A stretch of DNA of 64,000 nucleotides from Candidatus Saccharimonadota bacterium (GCA_017511925.1 JAFWHS010000014.1:62001-126000), one strand, 5' to 3'. Counted from the stretch's first letter, positions 54,951 through 63,398 are shown. Numbers and translations are program-made. Notes: a model not told the origin generated them from the sequence alone.

Positions 54951-55158
54951 AGCGTTTCTTCTCTTTTACTTCGTTGCGTCCAAGATTTTTCTTGGTTTCC
55001 ACAAAAAGCACGTGTTTGCGAAGCACTGGATCATACTTCTTAAGACTTAACTTATCAGGAGTATTCATCGTATTCTTCTTCGTGTAGTATGCACGCACAC
55101 CCGACTCTTCCGAGACGAGACCAACGAGTTTTCTTTTAGTATTATTCTTCTTTGCCAT
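54949..55158 (-). CDS. rpmG: 50S ribosomal protein bL33 (zinc-free form)
   Basis: This 69-residue protein has the bL33 pattern [21 protein letters not shown]. The cysteine pairs of zinc-binding L33 are absent, so it is the C- form. The tail after the core is Lys/Glu-rich and slightly long. It is the only gene of its unit and ends in a shared terminator. Confidence 0.92.
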   Translation of the reverse strand: MAKKNNTKRKLVGLVSEESGVRAYYTKKNTMNTPDKLSLKKYDPVLRKHVLFVETKKNLGRNEVKEKKR

Positions 55159-55186
55159 AATTAAACATTATTTTATCACAGATTGT

Positions 55187-55216
55187 AAAAAAAGGCAAGA
55201 CTTTAAGTCCTGCCTT
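55187..55216 (-). terminator. Terminator of the small zinc-finger gene
   Basis: Minus-strand arms AAGGCAGGACTT / AGTCTTGCCTT followed by seven T. Confidence 0.85.
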
Positions 55217-55235
55217 ACGGAGTGATTAGGGAACC

Positions 55236-55424
55236 CTACGGCAACAACCCGCTACCATTACAATATTTACATTTACATTTATCAACGTCATATCCAGTAC
55301 CATCGCAATGATAACATTTCTTCGGCTTATAACCCAAGCCACACTCTGCTTCGTGCTGATCGCGCTCATGCTCTGTCAAGAAAGGTCTGCCACATCTTGA
55401 GCAACTGTACGTCAACCACTCCAC
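55236..55424 (-). CDS. Small zinc-finger protein
   Basis: The 62-residue product is dominated by metal-binding motifs: CxxC plus a later HxxxC-like pair (C8, C11, H24, C28) in a C2H2-type arrangement, then two CxxCxGxG units (CYHCDGTG and CKYCNGSG) like half of the DnaJ zinc domain. It may bind nucleic acid or act as a metal/redox adaptor. No family is recognised. A clear terminator follows. TGG (Trp3) and the Cys pattern favour a real gene over a chance frame. Confidence 0.72.
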   Translation of the reverse strand: MEWLTYSCSRCGRPFLTEHERDQHEAECGLGYKPKKCYHCDGTGYDVDKCKCKYCNGSGLLP

Positions 55425-55465
55425 CCCCTTTCACTAATGTACGATTTGGCCAAATTATACTATTT

Positions 55466-58400
55466 TTAAGATTTCTTTGCAAGCAAAAGCTCAATAAACT
55501 CTTTTATATCCTTGAGTCCTCTATTTTTATCCGGCGATATCATTATCTCATTATCACTTATGAAATTTAAAGATTCCACCATATTATATATAGTGCCGAG
55601 AATCTCCCTTAACTCCTTCTCATCCTTATCATTATATTCATATATTTTGTCATACACCTCTCCATCATTATCGTCCGGTGTTACAAACAATATATGCGCC
55701 TTTTCTACTTTATATTTTGCATATTTTGGCGAATTATTAAGCAATAACTTATAAAATCCCAACTGCAACATATATTTATATAATGTAGCGTGCGATTGCC
55801 ACTTTTCTTTATGATATTTGCCAGTCTTAAAATCATATATTTCAATAATCTTTTTTTCATCATCGATTATCATGTGATCGATTTTACCTGTTACCGGCAC
55901 GCCATCTATGACTAATTTTTCTGGCGCAAAATCCACTTCTGCCTTTCCACCACGCAGAATACTGCCAAATTCCTTTAGTGCCACCGCAAGATCCGCCGGG
56001 CCTTTTTCACGCAAACTCCTAATTATATCAGCAGATAACTCCTTTTTATCAAGTTCTGACAAATAATACTTCACTGCCTCTTCATCACCAAACCCAGCAT
56101 TTGTTACTTTCTCAAAAACTTTATGCACCAAATCACCATGCGCGAGTGCTTCAGTCTCCGGTTCGCGCGGCACTTGTAATATGTATGATTTAAAGAATTT
56201 CTCCGGCCCCGCATAAGCCACGTCAATAAAACTCGTCAACGCCGACGCCGACATGCGGAATTTCTTTACGCGCTCCTTATAAAGCGCTATCATGTCAGGA
56301 TTATTCGCAATATAAGGCATCAGCCAATTTTTGACATTATCTTCACTTAAGTCTGGCGCCGCCGCTTCATATATTTGTTGCACTTTCTTAGTCGGCAAAA
56401 ATGGCGACACCACATCTTCTCCATCTACATATTCCTCAAAATACTCCAACCGCTCGGGAGATTTACCATTAAAATCATGCAAAGAATTCGTAATAATCAA
56501 AGATTTTTTCGCACGCGTCAACGCTACATATAATATGCGTAATTTCTCGCTATCCGTCATGCCAGTATGTCGAATTTGCGTTAAATTTTTCGGCAAAGCC
56601 AGTAGATTATTATTGCCCTTACCTTTACCCCAGGCCGTATGATCCGCCGAAATAATAAATACATATTCAAATTCCAAGCCTTTGGCCTTGTGTGCCGATA
56701 GCACTTGTACCGCCTCATCTGCATCACGATACGGACTTGATGTGACTAACGGCATATCTGCCGCCAAATAATCATCCACCATTTCGACCAAGTCTTTCAA
56801 TTTCAAAACCTTTTCGCCACAATGTTTTATCAACTTACCACGCAAAGACGCCAATTTTTCATAAAAACAAAATCTTTCATAAGTATCCAATTTTTCAATT
56901 TTCATTATAGAAATTAATTTATCCAAGAAAATCTCTAGTGGCTCGCTAAACGCTATTCTCGCTAATTCCGCAAAATATTCTGCCACTGCGCGAAGTCTAT
57001 CATTATCGCTATCTATCATTACATCAAATATCGCCCGATGCTCACTATGCGCTTTTCCAGCCAGTTTAATTACCTCGAGTATTGGCAAATCAAAAAAGTC
57101 ATATGACAAAAGTTCCAGCATCTGCACAGTAGACTTTTTTTCATAGATCAGCTCATGCACGAATCTCGCAATCGTCAAAATTTCATGTATCTTTTCATCC
57201 TCAAACAAATCGTCTCGTTTTTCGTAAGCAATTTTAATTTCCGGATACATTTTCAGATACGGCAAAAGTGGTTCAAAATATTTCCTTTTATATGAAATCA
57301 CCGCAATTTCACTTTGCTTTACGCCAGACTTAATCAACTTTGCGATTTCTTTAGCTATAAATCCATATTCTGCATCCGAGGCCGCGAATTCATAACGCAA
57401 AATCTGCGACGAATCAGGTGATTCTTTATGCGCGACCAATTCTTTATCTGCGAATCTATCCGGCGCCTGTCTAATAATTTCTCGCGAAAAATTCAAAATC
57501 TCTTGTGTACTGCGATAATTTTCTACCAAAGTCACTACATGAGCACCGTAATATTCTTTAAAATCCGTCAGGTTCGACGCCAAAGCTCCCTGAAACTCAT
57601 AAATCGCCTGATCATCATCCCCCACTGCCATAATCATCGGCTTTTCATAATCAGTCAAAGCTTTCACGATCGCAAATTGCGACGGGTTTGTATCCTGAAA
57701 CTCATCCAACATGATAAATTGATATCGCTCTTCCAAAGTCAAGCGAAAACCGTCATCACTTCGCAAAACTTTCACTGCCTCCTCAATCATATCGTTAAAA
57801 TCATACAAGCCATTTTCTTTAAGATATTCCTCATAACTTCCCATTAAACTCGCCACAGACAATAATTTCTTATTCGCCACCCGATCCTTCAACCTATATT
57901 CCCCCCGTTCCGTCTTTTCAAAAAAATCATTTCGCCACTTCGTAAGTGGAGTTACTGATTGTTTCGTTTCAGCTTCCAAGTAAGCTTCTTCGAAGGCCCT
58001 CGCTAGCACTACAATTAATCGCTCAATCTTCGATTCTGTTTTTTTGTAATTATTCAATATTTCATATATATTATTATAAGAATTCTCTAAAGACTCTTGA
58101 TATTTACGTGGCACTGCCTTAAGAAGATACGGCGAAATCGCCTCAGACAACACTTTCGAATCTTCTATATTTTGCTTTGCTATTGCCCCAAGCTCTTCCG
58201 CAGACAATCCCGCTGCTTTCGCTTCACCAATTACGCTAATAATATCTTTTACATTATCGCCTTTTAATATATCCGTCCCCGGCAAATTATCTTGCAACGA
58301 CTTCACGATTTTAAATTGCGTTACTTCATCTATTGCTGCGTCCAATTTCCGATCATACTCAAGCGAATAATTTTTATATTGCGCTAATATTTCCGACCCA

Positions 58401-58657
58401 AAAGCATGGTACGTACCAATATTTACCTTGAGCCCATCTTTACCTACGATTGTTTTTAAGCGCTCGCGCATATTCGCCGCCCCAGTCTCAGTAAAAGTCA
58501 AACACAAAATATTCTCCGGATTCGTATCGGTATTTTTCAAAATGTATGCCACTTTTTCCGATAAAAGCTGAGTTTTACCAGTCCCCGGACCAGCCAGCAC
58601 TAAAAGTGGCCCTTCGAGATATTCTACAGCCTCTTTTTGTTTCGCATTTAGACCCAT
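55466..58657 (-). CDS. UvrD/Rep-type helicase with C-terminal PD-(D/E)xK nuclease
   Basis: The 1063-residue protein is a superfamily 1A helicase: motif I AGPGTGKTQ (22-30), motif Ia LTFTETGAANMRERL, motif II MLDEFQDTN, motif III GDDDQAIYEFQGA, motif IV-type VENYRSTQEIL, motif V SAHKAKGLEFEYVFI and motif VI YVALTRAKK. The last ~250 residues contain a RecB-type nuclease core (GKIDHMIIDDEKKIIEIYDFKTGK, with D..D.K). It resembles AddA/PcrA hybrids that process DNA ends for recombination. No AddB or RecC partner is adjacent. It follows gpsA with no gap. Confidence 0.92.
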   Translation of the reverse strand: MGLNAKQKEAVEYLEGPLLVLAGPGTGKTQLLSEKVAYILKNTDTNPENILCLTFTETGAANMRERLKTIVGKDGLKVNIGTYHAFGSEILAQYKNYSLEYDRKLDAAIDEVTQFKIVKSLQDNLPGTDILKGDNVKDIISVIGEAKAAGLSAEELGAIAKQNIEDSKVLSEAISPYLLKAVPRKYQESLENSYNNIYEILNNYKKTESKIERLIVVLARAFEEAYLEAETKQSVTPLTKWRNDFFEKTERGEYRLKDRVANKKLLSVASLMGSYEEYLKENGLYDFNDMIEEAVKVLRSDDGFRLTLEERYQFIMLDEFQDTNPSQFAIVKALTDYEKPMIMAVGDDDQAIYEFQGALASNLTDFKEYYGAHVVTLVENYRSTQEILNFSREIIRQAPDRFADKELVAHKESPDSSQILRYEFAASDAEYGFIAKEIAKLIKSGVKQSEIAVISYKRKYFEPLLPYLKMYPEIKIAYEKRDDLFEDEKIHEILTIARFVHELIYEKKSTVQMLELLSYDFFDLPILEVIKLAGKAHSEHRAIFDVMIDSDNDRLRAVAEYFAELARIAFSEPLEIFLDKLISIMKIEKLDTYERFCFYEKLASLRGKLIKHCGEKVLKLKDLVEMVDDYLAADMPLVTSSPYRDADEAVQVLSAHKAKGLEFEYVFIISADHTAWGKGKGNNNLLALPKNLTQIRHTGMTDSEKLRILYVALTRAKKSLIITNSLHDFNGKSPERLEYFEEYVDGEDVVSPFLPTKKVQQIYEAAAPDLSEDNVKNWLMPYIANNPDMIALYKERVKKFRMSASALTSFIDVAYAGPEKFFKSYILQVPREPETEALAHGDLVHKVFEKVTNAGFGDEEAVKYYLSELDKKELSADIIRSLREKGPADLAVALKEFGSILRGGKAEVDFAPEKLVIDGVPVTGKIDHMIIDDEKKIIEIYDFKTGKYHKEKWQSHATLYKYMLQLGFYKLLLNNSPKYAKYKVEKAHILFVTPDDNDGEVYDKIYEYNDKDEKELREILGTIYNMVESLNFISDNEIMISPDKNRGLKDIKEFIELLLAKKS

Positions 58658-59440
58658 CTAATCTCTCCGTTCAAGCCGATCATCCGCCATTAAAACTCTC
58701 AGATATCTTGCCTCTTCTGGTACTACTATATCGCCTTGCTTAATTTTCCCAAGCGCCGCTAGCCCCTCTACAGTCTTTTCTGGCAAATAATTTGCGTCAG
58801 CCCTCAACTTCATTCCATATTCATAATTCCGTGACGGTTTTGCGCAAGTAATTTCAAGATCCCCCTCACCGCAAGGCAAATCTACCGTCTCGGCCTTTGC
58901 GCTATTTGCTACCAAAATCGCTTTCATCTCTTGTGCCGCTGCATACAAAAATCCTACATGCTCCTCTGTGTTTGGTATCAACCCCATCAATCCCGCCTGC
59001 ACCGCGTAAACATTTTTAAGTGCTCCACACATCAACACACCACGCTCATCGTTGGTATAATCAAAAGTCAAATAAATCGTACTAAACATTTTAATTATTC
59101 TCTGGTCTGTAGCCACTAAACGTGTTCTTTTGCCGGCTTTTATATCGTCCGCAAAACCTGGCCCTGACAATATCATATAATCTTCAAAATCTTTAAAAGT
59201 ATCCAATGTCAAAATACCTTTCGTGGCAATCACAAGCGGCAAGTTCTTTGGTAAAAGCGGCAACATTTCTGGCACTGCCCCCGACGGCACGGCCAGCACT
59301 ACTGCTTCAGCTCCAGATAGCACCTGATCCAATTTTTTATTACCCTTTACATCATAATATTCTACGTCGTATTTATTTTCTACCAATAATCCACCCAGTG
59401 CTGTGCCGAAAGCTCCCGCTCCCATTATTGCTACTTTCAC
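58658..59440 (-). CDS. gpsA: Glycerol-3-phosphate dehydrogenase (NAD(P)+), short form
   Basis: GpsA makes sn-glycerol-3-phosphate from dihydroxyacetone phosphate. The 260-residue protein has the Rossmann motif MGAGAFGTALGG (6-17), ILSGPGFADDI (family SGPxxA), the catalytic-lysine segment MCGALKNVYAVQAGL, and the C-terminal GEGDLEITC..SRNYEYG signature. At ~75 residues below the usual length it is compact but keeps all motifs. The GTG start at 59440 overlaps the stop of iscU (GTGA), and uvrD-like starts 1 nt after its stop. It supplies the backbone for the phospholipid steps coded elsewhere in the window. Confidence 0.9.
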   Translation of the reverse strand: MKVAIMGAGAFGTALGGLLVENKYDVEYYDVKGNKKLDQVLSGAEAVVLAVPSGAVPEMLPLLPKNLPLVIATKGILTLDTFKDFEDYMILSGPGFADDIKAGKRTRLVATDQRIIKMFSTIYLTFDYTNDERGVLMCGALKNVYAVQAGLMGLIPNTEEHVGFLYAAAQEMKAILVANSAKAETVDLPCGEGDLEITCAKPSRNYEYGMKLRADANYLPEKTVEGLAALGKIKQGDIVVPEEARYLRVLMADDRLERRD

Positions 59441-59847
59441 TTTTCACCATCCTTTTCTCTATATTTTTCTATCGCATCTTTTAGTGCATCATGCCCCAAC
59501 ACCGAACAATGAAATTTATGCTTCGGTAACTTACCTAAATAATCGTCAATATCTTCCGCCTTAATTTCAAGCGCTTCATCAAGCGTCTTGCCTTTTGCAA
59601 TCTCCGACAATGCCGAAGTAGAAGCGATCGCCGACGCGCATCCATAAGTCTTCCACTTTACATCCACAATCTTACCGTCACGCACTTTAATGTACACCTT
59701 CATTTGATCTCCACAAATTGGATTACCCACCAAACCCATCGCATCATATTCAAAATTCGCCTCATCTCCCATCAAAAAATTTCGTGGATTCAAAAAATGA
59801 TCCTTCACCGTCTCCGAATAAATCCAATCTTGTCCCTCCTGTACCAT
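59437..59847 (-). CDS. iscU: Iron-sulfur cluster assembly scaffold IscU/NifU-like
   Basis: The 136-residue scaffold has the three cluster-binding cysteines and the regulatory aspartate: NPICGDQ (C45, D47), TYGCASAIA (C70) and KFHCSVLG (C114). It accepts sulfur from the cysteine desulfurase coded just upstream and builds Fe-S clusters, which proteins such as QueH need. It overlaps gpsA by 4 nt. The gap to iscS is 15 bp. Confidence 0.94.
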   Translation of the reverse strand: MVQEGQDWIYSETVKDHFLNPRNFLMGDEANFEYDAMGLVGNPICGDQMKVYIKVRDGKIVDVKWKTYGCASAIASTSALSEIAKGKTLDEALEIKAEDIDDYLGKLPKHKFHCSVLGHDALKDAIEKYREKDGEK

Positions 59848-59862
59848 AATACCCTAATTTTA

Positions 59863-60915
59863 TCACGAAATTGTGCTAATTTCCTGCAATCTTTTTACAA
59901 TACCCGGCAACACTTCCATAACACGCTCCACATCTTCTATCGTATTATCTATCCCAAACGAAAATCTAATCGACGAATGTGCAACTTCCGCATCACCAGT
60001 TTTTGCCATCAATACATGTGAGGGTTTTGCATCCCCCGATGCGCAAGCCGACCCTGTAGACACAATAATTCCTTCCGCATCCAAGTACAGCTGAATAGAT
60101 TCACCCTCCGCCGCACGAAACGATACATTTAGAATATTCGGCAAAGATTTTCCTAATACAATATCTGTATTAAGACTACTACCTGGTATCTCTGCCAGAA
60201 TCCGTCGAGCCAAAACATCTCTAAGATTGCGCACATAAGTATCATAAATTTCCCAAGTCTTTTTATCTTTCATATACTTTAGAGCCGCACCAAATCCAAT
60301 AATCCCCGCCGTATTATAGGTACCTCCTCGCCGCCTCTTCTCTTGGTTGCCACCCACTATCAAAGGTCGAAACGGCACTCCTTTTCGTACATACAAAACT
60401 CCCACTCCCACCGGACCGCCAATCTTATGCGCGCTCAAAGTCGCATAATCCAACCCCAAAGCTTTCACATCTATCGGCATCTTACCTAGCACTTGCGTAA
60501 GATCCGAATGTAGATATTCATCCTCACCCACGCATGGCAACTCCAAAATCTCACCAAGCTCATTATTTGCCAACATATAAGAATACAGCTTCGGTCGCTT
60601 ATTACCACGGTAAATTTCAGCTACTTCGATAATCGAATGATGTTCATAAGGCGACGTCTCGATCTCACACCCCTCGAAGGTATGCATCACTGCATTATTA
60701 GATTCACTCGCCCCCGAAGTAAAAATAATCTCCTCGGGCTCACAATTAATCAGTTCAGCCAGCAGTCCTCGTGTTCGCTCGATTTCATTCATCGCTAGAT
60801 GCCCCGGCGTATGCAGGGCCGACGCATTGGCAAAATATCGCCCGTAGGCTTCATTCATCGCCCTAGCCACCTCCGGGAGCACCGGCGCCGTCGCCGCATA
60901 ATCCAGATAAATCAT
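59863..60915 (-). CDS. iscS: Cysteine desulfurase IscS/NifS-like
   Basis: The ~350-residue PLP enzyme has YLDYAATAPV at the N terminus, the EPEEIIFTSGASESNN segment, the Schiff-base lysine in TLSAHKIGGP, and the catalytic cysteine loop STGSACASGD. I start it at ATG 60915, 9 nt after TATAAT (60925-60930); the GTG at 60924 would touch the box. With iscU next to it this is the main Fe-S assembly unit of the window. Its promoter region lies back to back with that of the DGR template RNA. Confidence 0.94.
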   Translation of the reverse strand: MIYLDYAATAPVLPEVARAMNEAYGRYFANASALHTPGHLAMNEIERTRGLLAELINCEPEEIIFTSGASESNNAVMHTFEGCEIETSPYEHHSIIEVAEIYRGNKRPKLYSYMLANNELGEILELPCVGEDEYLHSDLTQVLGKMPIDVKALGLDYATLSAHKIGGPVGVGVLYVRKGVPFRPLIVGGNQEKRRRGGTYNTAGIIGFGAALKYMKDKKTWEIYDTYVRNLRDVLARRILAEIPGSSLNTDIVLGKSLPNILNVSFRAAEGESIQLYLDAEGIIVSTGSACASGDAKPSHVLMAKTGDAEVAHSSIRFSFGIDNTIEDVERVMEVLPGIVKRLQEISTIS

Positions 60916-60944
60916 AACAATCACATTATATCATAGCCCAAAAA

Positions 60945-60950
60945 TATAAT
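60945..60950 (+). promoter_or_regulatory. Candidate promoter (-10) of the DGR template RNA
   Basis: A plus-strand TATAAT at 60945-60950 would start a transcript near 60957, leading into the structured leader and the template repeat. A second AT-rich box (TAATAT, about 60955-60960) overlaps. No good -35 is visible; the call depends on the -10 box and on the context. Confidence 0.5.
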
Positions 60951-60956
60951 AAAATA

Positions 60957-61400
60957 ATATAGGGGGTAGTTGTCGTGGGCAACCGCCACTTAGGAGCCGG
61001 GCCAAATAGAAAGTCATCGTCAACGGCGCTCGCTCGTACGACAACTTTTTACAAAGAGTTGGGTAGGTCCACTATCGCAACAAAAGTTGCCAGAGTCCTT
61101 AGCGCTACCACTTTCGCGGAAGTGAATAGACTTTAGCGGCCTACACATCCCCTGCGGTTGGTCCGGTCCGGCAACGTGAACGATGGCTCCCTTAACAACG
61201 CAGGGTACAACGGCAACTACTGGTCTAGTACGGTCAACAATGCTAACAACGCTTACAACCTGAACTTCCGTAGTGATAACGTTAACCCTGCCAACAACAA
61301 CAACAGGAACAACGGAAGGTCAGTGCGCTGCGTCTCTGAGTACTAGTTTGGCTCGTAGCGCTCTTCGTCGCCGGCTTTCCCCCGCAACTCTTTCCCCCCC
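60957..61400 (+). ncRNA. Putative DGR template RNA with structured leader
   Basis: No protein gene fits 60916-61157. The plus-strand RNA can form a 9-bp stem AGTTGTCGT / ACGACAACT (60968-60976 with 61038-61046), a GCAAC-AAAA-GTTGC hairpin (61077-61090) and a CACTT / AAGTG hairpin (61109-61124) before the template repeat. AAAGAGTTG (61053-61061) pairs with CAACTCTTT (61385-61393), extended by GG/CC across one bulged G, which would close the entire repeat into one domain. In characterised DGRs a structured TR RNA is the template bound by RT and Avd. Ends are estimates; the T5 run at 61046-61050 could instead terminate a short RNA. Confidence 0.6.
61158..61393 (+). repeat. DGR template repeat (TR)
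   Basis: This 236-bp unit matches 63445-63680 in inverted orientation. The first 189 bp read as an open frame of 62 codons ending in TAG and contain 19 AAC codons; the last 47 bp are non-coding. Compared with VR there are 20 mismatches, 19 of them at TR adenines (one G-to-A at codon 35). AAC codons mutate at first and second positions only, giving Tyr, Ser, Val, His and Gly in VR, the known DGR scheme that avoids stop codons. It has no start signal of its own and is not considered a gene. Confidence 0.93.
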
Positions 61401-61414
61401 ACCAAAATCAAAAA

Positions 61415-62581
61415 TCAAATTCTAAAATCCCACCCCATTTCCTCAAACACCGTACGAATATAATTGCTCGCATCAAGGTGTGTCATGATCCCCATATATG
61501 ACACAATCGTTTCAATATTCTTAAATCCTTGCGTCATCTCAAGCGCCGCTCGGCGAAAATTTTTTTGTAGTCTATCACTCGGATATAAACAATGCGGATA
61601 TACCCGCGCGCCCAAAAAACTCATACCTTTTTTCACATTCTGATAATATCGCTTTTTCTTGTGCATAATCAACCCAAGCTCCTCCCTCAAATACTTCTCT
61701 ATCACCGCCACATCTTCCTTAGCTTGCGAATATTGTTCTTCCGGCACCATGATATAAAAATCGTCCACATATCGTCCATAATATTTATAACCCAAATCAA
61801 AATAAATAAATCTATCTAGTTGCCCAAGATAGATATTGGATACTAATTGCGAAGTTAAATTTCCAATCACCACGCCATATCCTGGTTCTTGCGTAAAAAG
61901 ACTCTTTTCTGGCGGTAATACCGCAGGGTTCCAATTATCACGCGGCCCCCGTTTCCAAGCTTTACTTGCCGGATCGTCAAAAATGATCATCCTCCACAAA
62001 TAATCACAAATCTTATATATTTTATATCCCACCGGATCATCAATTACATCCGCAAATTGCCGATCGAGTCCCCATTTAATCCGCTCATATAACTTTTGCC
62101 TCGGCAAACTCATAAAATACCCTCTGATATCTAGTTTTATTACATATGCTTCCTTTGTAAAATTCTCCGACGCTCGCCACATCATCTTTTGCGCGCGCTG
62201 TATACCAAATAATGTACCCTTACCCACCCTGCAAGAATACGAATCATATAAAAATCGCCGGTCCCACCATCCGGCTTGCATATTATATAAGAAATGATGT
62301 ATCACTCTGTCGCGAAATGGTGCGGCAAAGATTTCCCTTACCATCGGCTTAAAAATCACAAATGCCACACTCGGACTTGGTTCATAACGCCGCTCCACCA
62401 CAGCGTCTCTGAGCAAAATTATATTTTTTATCCAATTTTGTTCAAAATGATGTTCATCGTATGTCTTAAGCTTACCTTTTCTAGCGTCTTCAAAAGCCCG
62501 CGTCAACTCATCTAAGAGCCACTGTCGAATGCCTACTTGCTTAACCTTTTCTACGGCTTTTTCTAACTCTATCGGCTTCAC
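61415..62581 (-). CDS. DGR reverse transcriptase
   Basis: The 388-residue protein is a compact group-II-like reverse transcriptase: the palm motif A aspartate D151 in KLDIRGYFMSLP, the IGNLTSQ motif (239-245) typical of DGR/retron enzymes, and the catalytic YVDD (271-274), followed by a short thumb (~300-388). No maturase or endonuclease domain is present, as expected for DGR enzymes. It copies TR RNA with errors at adenines; the cDNA replaces VR in the target gene. It overlaps the accessory gene by 41 nt and runs towards TR, which is on the other strand and ends 22 bp away. Confidence 0.93.
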   Translation of the reverse strand: MKPIELEKAVEKVKQVGIRQWLLDELTRAFEDARKGKLKTYDEHHFEQNWIKNIILLRDAVVERRYEPSPSVAFVIFKPMVREIFAAPFRDRVIHHFLYNMQAGWWDRRFLYDSYSCRVGKGTLFGIQRAQKMMWRASENFTKEAYVIKLDIRGYFMSLPRQKLYERIKWGLDRQFADVIDDPVGYKIYKICDYLWRMIIFDDPASKAWKRGPRDNWNPAVLPPEKSLFTQEPGYGVVIGNLTSQLVSNIYLGQLDRFIYFDLGYKYYGRYVDDFYIMVPEEQYSQAKEDVAVIEKYLREELGLIMHKKKRYYQNVKKGMSFLGARVYPHCLYPSDRLQKNFRRAALEMTQGFKNIETIVSYMGIMTHLDASNYIRTVFEEMGWDFRI

Positions 62582-63386
62582 GTTTTATGTGCCCTTCTAT
62601 TCTATTTTCCATAAACACTACCTGCTCCCCCACCTTCACGCAAGACTCTCTCGTCCATAACTTAAGCCCCGCCAAAATCTGCAATTCTATCAAAAGATCG
62701 TGCGTATTTCTTCGCATAACTTTCCAATCAGCCAACAATACCTCCGGCGGTGCATTTAGCGTCTCAGACATTCTATAATAATCTCTAATTAATACATCGC
62801 AAAGCTCTACTATCCTACGACCATTAGTCGCGCTAGATAGCTTGTCCAATCTTCTAAAACATATCCTATGCAACCTCGTCGCTACCTCAATCATTTTTTG
62901 ATGCAAAACCGGATCTGCAAAAGTTACCTTTACTATACTATTTAACGCCGCCTGATGCTCTTCTTCCTTTTGCCGCATCAATGCCAATTCTTTATTAGTG
63001 AATTGATGATTTAACTGAAAAATCACCGAACGGTCTTTCAAAGTTTCTTTTTCATACAAGCCGGCCTTTTCTAGCCGTCGTCGCACTACGCTAAACCCCC
63101 TCGTACGAATTCTTCCCATTTTGTATTGGATGTAGAAGCTATCGAGATCGTCCGTCATCGACACGGCGATCCCAAGCTTCTCACACACCGCATATTTATA
63201 TATCAATGCAGAATTATCACTCATTTCGCACCAGTCATTTTCGCCATCACACGGGATGACCAAAACATACTGAGCATTTTTGCTCTCAAATTTTATTGCC
63301 CGCCGCTTTAGTTTGTCGTATTCTTTTCTATCTACTTTACCAATCGTATCGAGGCGCGCCAAATCATCTGTACTACTTTTCTCCAC
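62541..63386 (-). CDS. DGR accessory protein: Avd-like C-terminal bundle with extra N-terminal domain
   Basis: The C-terminal ~115 residues (about 165-281) form four amphipathic helices of the Avd/four-helix-bundle type (LHQKMIEVATRLHRICFRRL, GRRIVELCDVLIRDYY, HDLLIELQILAGLKLW, KVGEQVVFMENRI), basic as needed for RNA binding. Avd forms a pentamer that binds RT and TR RNA. Residues 1-~150 are an additional domain with mixed helices and strands (YVLVIPCDGENDWCE, GIAVSMTDDLDSFYIQYKMGRIR) that I cannot assign. The start is GTG 63386, 6 nt after TATAAT (63393-63398), so accessory gene and RT have their own leaderless promoter. Confidence 0.78.
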   Translation of the reverse strand: MEKSSTDDLARLDTIGKVDRKEYDKLKRRAIKFESKNAQYVLVIPCDGENDWCEMSDNSALIYKYAVCEKLGIAVSMTDDLDSFYIQYKMGRIRTRGFSVVRRRLEKAGLYEKETLKDRSVIFQLNHQFTNKELALMRQKEEEHQAALNSIVKVTFADPVLHQKMIEVATRLHRICFRRLDKLSSATNGRRIVELCDVLIRDYYRMSETLNAPPEVLLADWKVMRRNTHDLLIELQILAGLKLWTRESCVKVGEQVVFMENRIEGHIKREADRVRKSRRKG

Positions 63387-63392
63387 TATTCT

Positions 63393-63398
63393 ATTATA
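63393..63398 (-). promoter_or_regulatory. -10 box of the DGR accessory-RT operon
   Basis: Minus-strand TATAAT ending 6 nt before the GTG start of the accessory gene, in the gap after the variable repeat tail. It allows RT expression apart from the target gene. Confidence 0.65.

Noticed and set aside
61158-61346. A 62-codon open frame on the plus strand, Asn-rich and ending in SVRCVSEY, as a separate small gene
   Set aside because: It begins with TTG without a ribosome binding site and matches only the end of the target protein. It is the DGR template repeat, which is expected to stay open in the coding frame.
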